64,000 nt of DNA from Lophium mytilinum (taxonomy: Eukaryota; Ascomycota; Dothideomycetes; Mytilinidiales; Mytilinidiaceae). Both the position numbers and the translations under genes were made by a program. Positions 59,100-64,000 of this stretch are shown here, one piece after another (the first letter of the stretch is position 1; the number at the start of each line of letters is the position of its first letter). Location: positions 5,383-69,382 of the forward strand of contig MU004187.1 of the NCBI GenBank assembly GCA_010093605.1. Direction: 5' to 3'. The notes under the pieces are model-generated. The model was not told where the DNA came from and did no database searches. It saw only the letters and a program-made list of their open reading frames with translations.

Positions 59100-60401
59100 C
59101 TAGGTCTTGCGCTTCTTCGAAGGAGGCGAATCGTGCTTGCCCTTGCCTACAAGACCTCGGATATCAATTTCGTCGTCGCTGTCGTCATCCAAGTCTTCGA
59201 TCTCGAGATCTGAGAGCTCCTCGTCGTCCGCCTCGTGAGCTGACTCTGCCCAATTTGTTAGATAATGGGGCCGTGTGCAGACAGGGGTTTCGCAAGTAAT
59301 ACTTACTGAAGTACTTGATAGCGCCCGGCCAGAGCTCCTCAGCCAAAATGGTTGCCAGTTCTTCGCCAGCCGGGAACACCTCAGTGTCCTCCTCGCCATC
59401 TTCGTTGTCATCTTCGGGTTCCTCAACCGGCTTGCCCTGCTTCCGTGCTTCGCGCTGCGCCTGCTCGTCTTTCTTGGCTTGGATGGATTCGGCAGCAGAG
59501 ACGTATTTGTAGGACGAGATGAAGCCAAACCAGGCGAAAAACGAGAGGCTAGACTCTTCGGCAAGCTCGATCTTCTGCTTCAATGCCTGGTACTCTGGAA
59601 GGCTAGCTGCATCCACTTTCTTGGCTCCATTTGTCTGGCCACTAGCAAGCTTCTGCTTTGCCTCCCAAAGTCGCACCGCCGCGTCCGTCAATCCAGTAGT
59701 CAGGTCCTTGCCCTTCTTCCAATGTATTCTGACCGGCTCGGATACCAGGCCTTCCCATCGCGAGGTTTTGGAGTGGCGGTACCAGAACTTCTTCTCGAGG
59801 ATCTTGTCCGTAAAGTTGTCGTTCTCTGCGAAGGTAAAGCGGACGCTGAAGCTGCGCGGCGAGCCGGTCGGGTCATCGATCTCGAAGCGCGAGACGGAGA
59901 ATTCATTGAGCGCGTCGGCGAAGAGCTTGCTGTCCGATGGCTGGATATGCTGATCCAGCTCTGGTGGGCACTGCTCGAAGACTAGAGGCCAGAAGTGGGG
60001 AATCTTTGCCGCGACGGCAGCGCGTTTCGTGTAGAGGGGCTCGGTGAGGGCTGTGGTCTTGCGGACTGTGGTCGCATTAGCTCATTTTCAATCCTAGAAA
60101 GAGAAGCGGAAGCTTTCGCAAGGAGGAGAGTAGGCTCAGAGGAATTGAGAAGATGTATTGCTGATGTTGAAACCAGGTGCTCCCTCGGTCCAGACTTTCC
60201 ATGCAATCTCAAGGTTGCATGTAGAGAATGGGAAAGCGTCTTCTGGCCCCAGCGTTGCTCATCACGGTATGCCGAGTTTGTGAGAGTGAAGAGAAAGCAA
60301 TACGTACGGATCTCGAGCTCGGCATCGTCGAACTCGTCCTCGAGAACCGTCAGGTCCTCGAAGCGGGCCAAAAGGGCTTCGGCGTCAACACCGACTTCCA
60401 T
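59100..60401 (-). CDS. NAP/SET-family histone chaperone (Vps75-like)
   Basis: Three exons (60401-60308, 60065-59307, 59245-59100; introns of 242 and 61 nt) give 332 residues. A short helical N-terminus (FEDLTVLEDEFDDAELEI) leads into the NAP fold: TEPLYTKRAAVAAKIPHFWPLVFEQCPPEL, then SVSRFEIDDPTGSPRSFSVRFTFAENDNFTDKILEKKFWYRHSKTSRWEGLVSEPVRIHWKKGKDLT, and SFFAWFGF before the acidic region. The C-terminus is acidic (DDEELSDLEIEDLDDDSDDE) and ends in a basic PPSKKRKT, a likely nuclear signal. This is the layout of SET/TAF-I and yeast Vps75, chaperones for H3-H4 that also support Rtt109 acetylation in yeast. The first intron is long for this window. Confidence 0.92.
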
Positions 60402-60609
60402 TGTGCTAGCTGTAAGTTTAGGTGTAGTGGATGATTGAATGGTATCAAAGGATATAGAAAAGAGTTTGGGAGTGGAAAACTGTGGTAGAAGTAGAAAATA
60501 CGTTGGGAACCCACATTTTTTGGGTGCAGGGATGCAGCTTCCCCGGCTTGGCGTTCCCCGCCGAGCTTATAGGGCTGAGCCATGCATCCTTCCATTCACC
60601 CCGCTCCTG

Positions 60610-61150
60610 ATTCACGCCCCTCAATCCATGACATCTCGTTTCCAAGATCTTGAATGGGCGTGTGAGACCTCAAGGTGATACGTTTACTGGCAATATTATG
60701 GCGATACACGGTCTAATTCACGCCCCTCAATCCATGACATCTCGTTCCCAAGATCTTGAAAGGGCGTGAGAGACCTCAAGGTGCTACGTTTAATGGCAAT
60801 ATAATGGCGATACACGGTCTAATTCACACCCTTTAATCCATGACATCTTGTTCCCAGGATCTTGAAAAGGCGTGAGAGACCTCAAGGTAATACGTGCACT
60901 GGAAATATTATGGCGATACACGGTCTAATCCACATGCTCCGATTCTTTACATTCTATCTCGAGAATCCTACCAGGGCGTAGGGTTCCTCAAAGGCGTGCA
61001 CTCCCTTCCAAAACTACACTCCGCGCGCCCTAATTCGCGCTCTTACATTTACTCTTTGGAGATCTAATTCACGCTCTCTATTCCTTGACATCTCGTTTTC
61101 AAATTCTTAAAACGGTGTGGGGGTCCACAAGGCTACGCGTACCCACCCAA
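60610..61150. repeat. 106-bp minisatellite, three good copies plus decayed ones
   Basis: The word ATTCACGCCC(C/T)... begins at 60610, 60716 and 60822, exactly 106 bp apart, with the flanking words CATGACATCT, GATCTTGAA and GCGATACACGGTCTA kept in register. A fourth, more diverged unit starts near 60928. A further decayed piece (AATTCACGCTCTCTATTCCTTGACATCTCG) is near 61065. The array lies between the start of the NAP-family gene and the CID gene. Confidence 0.88.
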
Positions 61151-61342
61151 AACCATTGCTCAACTATGCGATTTAGCACGCGTCCCAAAAACATCACTAC
61201 GATTGGTGGTCGCGCAAGTAGCTCTGGAATCAGGGTCTCATTTCAGTCGTTTTGACTACTGTTGTACAAATCGGGGGTGCTTCCGTCACGTCGTCCTCCC
61301 CTCCAAAACTCCTCTCACCGGGCTCCGATTTCAACTCGAATT

Positions 61343-62372
61343 CTAGTGTCCGTTCCCATGCCCTCCATATTGGCCCCCCTGGCCCCACACCCTGCCCGAC
61401 GTCACCCGCTTGCAGAAGTCCTCCGACCAGCCATAGTAGGTGGCAAAGCTGGTGCGATCCCCCTCCAATCTCTGGCCCATTTCGTCGACGTCCCACACCC
61501 CACGGTCCAAATCTCCCCCCTTTCCGTCCCGGTTTTCACTCCCCAAAAGCTTGTCGACGGCAATCTTGAGGGCCTCGCTGGCTTGTCCAAGCTGGAAGGA
61601 AATCGGCCTGATCTGCGCCGTGTTGACCGGTCCATTTGGATTCAGGTCAAGAATTGGCACCATCAGGCCAGCCGGCTGGTCGTGCCAAGCCACGCCTGTG
61701 AAGCCGTGCTGGGTCGGTGCTGCGAGTGGTCGGTCGTCGATGATGTCCTGGAGCGTGCGGATCAGACCGGCGGGGTAGTATTCTTGCGCCTGCCACAAAC
61801 TCAGGAGGTCTGAAAGCTTCTGTTGTGATGTTGGATGACCCTTCATGACCCCCCCGGCACAGCTCCTCACAATCACCTCAACCGGGTCCTTCAGGCCATC
61901 GCGCAAGGCTGTGAATAGCGACCAGTTCTGCTGGTTGAACCTGGCGTAGTGAAGTAAGTCGTTGATAAGGTAGAGGATGTGCATGCGTCGTCGTGGAATC
62001 GGGCATCTGCTGTTGAGGGCCTGGACGTCCAGACAGGTCCTGGACATGTACTTGAGGTAGGTTGCGATAGCGTCGATGTAGAGGGCGGACGCGCCGACTA
62101 CAGCCAGGATCCAGGCACGGCATTGCTGTTCACACACATTGCATGTTAGTTCAGGGTCAGAGTGTAAGTTGGGCTGAGCAGTGATATTTGCAAACCTGGA
62201 TGTGCGTGGGCGAGCATTCATAGACGACAGCGTCGGTCAGCTTGATGAACGAGTCAAAGTCGGGTCGGTGGTCTGTGGGATCGCGATCTTTCATTAGCCT
62301 CCTCTCTAGTTGATCCTTCTGCACCTTGGCGAGGGCCTTGGCAACAGCGGAGTTAGCGTTGGTTGTCTGCAT
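61343..62372 (-). CDS. CID-domain (RNA polymerase II CTD-interacting) protein
   Basis: Two exons (62372-62196, 62125-61343) give about 319 residues. The CID/RPR fold, which binds phosphorylated RNA polymerase II tails, is suggested by FDSFIKLTDAVVYECSPTHIQ/QCRAWILAVVGASALYIDAIATYLKYMSRT and especially RRRMHILYLINDLLHYARFNQQNWSLFTAL, the signature of CHERP-like and related fungal CID proteins. A following region (GHPTSQQKLSDLLSLWQAQEYYP) resembles the CID-linked helix. The C-terminus is Gly-rich. The start is the first good in-frame ATG; homologous-looking residues continue upstream (to ~62477), so a 5' exon may be missing. Nuclear role in transcript processing is inferred. Confidence 0.8.
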
Positions 62373-63006
62373 GGCGGCGGTAGTGGCGACGACACTGGCA
62401 ACGAGACGGGCGACTTCGACGTGGAGGAGGAGAGGAACGACGCGACGCGGCCGCGGTTTTGTAGTTTGCCGGATCAACCTTTCGCCTAGCGCCCCGCAAT
62501 AATCCGGTCCGAGCTTGAACTCCGACGGTCACGTGAGATTCCCCTTCGCGGGAACATTGAAGTGAGCGAGACACGAAGCTGATGAAAGTTATAGGGTTAA
62601 AGACAGAGTGGAAGGGGACTAACATATTATACTGCCGGAATGATGGACCCGTACACACTTACCAAAAGTAGCAGTTCAATGATCCAAAGGATCTATTACT
62701 AGCGATCTCAAACCGAGGAGACGCGTGCTGCTGAGGACATATCCATATTTCTAGATACCTAAGCCCTGAGCCGGCATCTCAGGAGCCGAGTTCAGACTGG
62801 ACACCACTGACAGCCATAATTACGCTTCATTGGTTTGTTCGCATACTGCGAGAATTGTTTAAGAGGGAGGATTGCTAACGATTACCCATGGATTTCATGA
62901 TATGCGTAGAATACGAGAGATGAGTCGAACAGATGCAGAGGGGGTATATAGAAACACATTTCAAAACAGGCAAGATCCCTAGACCTACGGCTTTCACACC
63001 TTAAGA
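62373..63006. other. Intergenic region
   Basis: 630 bp upstream of the CID gene and downstream of the last gene. Nothing recognisable apart from possible missing 5' exon sequence of the CID gene at 62373-62480. Confidence 0.35.
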
Positions 63007-63972
63007 TCACCCCTTTCCGTCTTCTTGCCCCTTCTCATTTATAGCGCCCATGCAAAGCCCAGCAGCAGACCCTACACACCACGCCCGAGGAAACGCCATC
63101 CCCCACTTTCCCATTAGCCTTCTCAACTGCTCCTCGGTGCCAGGAACCACGTTCACAAACACCCTTCCTTGTGCTCCCTCATCGCCGCTGCAGTTCGGCT
63201 CTGAATGCACCGCCCCCTCCCCCGCACCAAGTCTGAACCAACAGCATTCTCCCGGAGCCGGACTCACGACCTCAAAGTTCAAGGAATCGAAGGTCGAGGC
63301 GAGAGACTGGCGCACCGAGTCAGCGGCTGTCGCGCAGCCGAGACAACGGGTGCTAGTACATGGATGGGCATATTTGGAAGAGGCGGTAGATTTGGCAGTG
63401 GACTGGACATATAGAGCGTTGGAGTTCGTTTTGGGAGAGAGGAAGAGAGTCGAAGGTCCCAGGAGGGTAGCACAGAGTTTCCAGGTACCAGTAGCTAGCG
63501 TTTTGGGTGCGTCTGAGGGTGTTATAGAGCTAGACTTGCGATGGTGCACGTTGGCCTTGCCAAAAAGCTTCCATCTGGGCTTTGACGGTGCGGTATCGGT
63601 AGGTTCTGGAGACACTGGAGATTCGAAGAAGAGGTCGTCTGTGTGCCATCGTGGTACATCGTACTCATTCGTGGGAAGCGTGGCGCGGACGGTTATCCAG
63701 TAGTCCCCTAAGCCAGCTTTCTTCAAGAAGTCGTTCACGTAGGCTAGGAATGGAAGGAGGGAGGGTAGGAGGGCAGAACCGGGCTCGAAAGTCGCATTAG
63801 TCCAGGCAGCGAAGGAGGATGGGAGAGATGAAGGCGCGAGCGGGAGGAGAGGGCCGCAGTATGTCCAAGTGGACGAGTTTAGGACTCGGAGAGAGGGGTG
63901 TGGGGGTGCGGACGAAGTGTAGGGCAAGAACGCGCAGGGGGAGGGGAGGGTAGAGTGGTCAGGAGGGTCCAT
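63007..63972 (-). CDS. Uncharacterised fungal protein, possible Fe-binding DUF1826-like fold
   Basis: A single open frame of 321 residues from an ATG at 63972. I do not recognise it with certainty. Visible: a Pro/Ser-rich N-terminus, a central VPRWHTDDLFF block, a Ser/Lys-rich insert, WKLCATLLGPSTLFL, a Cys-rich patch (CTSTRCLGCATA), GECCWFRLGAGEGAVHSEPN and RVFVNVVPGTEEQLRRLMGKWGM. The order 'H-x-D near a W ... C-x-x-L-G-x-T ... A-V-H-S-E-P ... R-V-F-V' resembles DUF1826-type proteins, thought to be related to Fe(II) oxygenases; this is a motif-level guess. The gene begins 29 bp from the window edge, so further upstream exons would lie outside. Confidence 0.7.
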   Translation of the reverse strand: MDPPDHSTLPSPCAFLPYTSSAPPHPSLRVLNSSTWTYCGPLLPLAPSSLPSSFAAWTNATFEPGSALLPSLLPFLAYVNDFLKKAGLGDYWITVRATLPTNEYDVPRWHTDDLFFESPVSPEPTDTAPSKPRWKLFGKANVHHRKSSSITPSDAPKTLATGTWKLCATLLGPSTLFLSPKTNSNALYVQSTAKSTASSKYAHPCTSTRCLGCATAADSVRQSLASTFDSLNFEVVSPAPGECCWFRLGAGEGAVHSEPNCSGDEGAQGRVFVNVVPGTEEQLRRLMGKWGMAFPRAWCVGSAAGLCMGAINEKGQEDGKG

Positions 63973-64000
63973 GGCGGAGGAGTGGGAAGAGCGAGGCCTG

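Overview
The window looks like nuclear DNA of a filamentous ascomycete (Pezizomycotina; the class cannot be fixed from sequence alone). The evidence is 46-100 nt GT-AG introns with CTAAC/CTGAC-like branch sites in almost every gene, many Zn2Cys6 regulators, families typical of plant-associated moulds (secreted GH28 polygalacturonase, SAT4/rhodopsin-domain membrane protein, DHA1 transporters), and a 7.8 kb extremely A+T-rich block with the look of repeat-induced point mutation (RIP). Exon joins given here were worked out by hand from splice consensus and reading frame; for every multi-exon gene the exon lengths sum to a multiple of three.

Layout. 1-7848 is a RIP-degraded repeat block: a fossil Ty3/Gypsy chromovirus with a short inverted-repeat DNA element nested in it, and a second copy of that DNA element downstream. 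The edge with normal-composition DNA is sharp. 8196-20526 holds an EF-hand/ZZ/AAA fusion ATPase, a serine-rich single-pass surface protein, a 75-bp x4 minisatellite, an endopolygalacturonase, an MFS transporter and a Zn2Cys6 regulator.

21127-38811 is the most interesting part: a compact gene set that reads as an aromatic (stilbene/hydroxybenzoate to gentisate) catabolic cluster. It contains a stilbene-cleaving-type carotenoid oxygenase, an aromatic aldehyde dehydrogenase, a fumarylacetoacetase-family hydrolase, gentisate 1,2-dioxygenase, a Zn2Cys6 activator, a salicylate-hydroxylase-type FAD monooxygenase, a DUF3237 gene with a one-base frameshift, an MFS transporter, a RidA protein and a PhyH dioxygenase. 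In logical order: import, cleavage of a stilbene C=C bond to aldehydes, oxidation to hydroxybenzoates, hydroxylation to gentisate, ring cleavage, hydrolysis to central metabolites. A motif with core CCCCGAA, up to 14 identical bases, recurs in several promoters of the set. An outer shell (39291-47672) has an APC permease, a GMC oxidoreductase, another Zn2Cys6 regulator and a short-chain dehydrogenase.

47673-50620 is gene-poor, with a zinc-cluster regulator remnant. From 50621 on the window is mainly conserved housekeeping DNA: a rhodopsin-domain membrane protein, a DUF1279 mitochondrial protein, VPS1 dynamin, V-ATPase subunit A (VMA1), a NAP/SET histone chaperone, a 106-bp minisatellite, a CID-domain protein and an uncharacterised protein. 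One assembly gap (75 N) lies inside an 8-bp microsatellite at 46402-46476.
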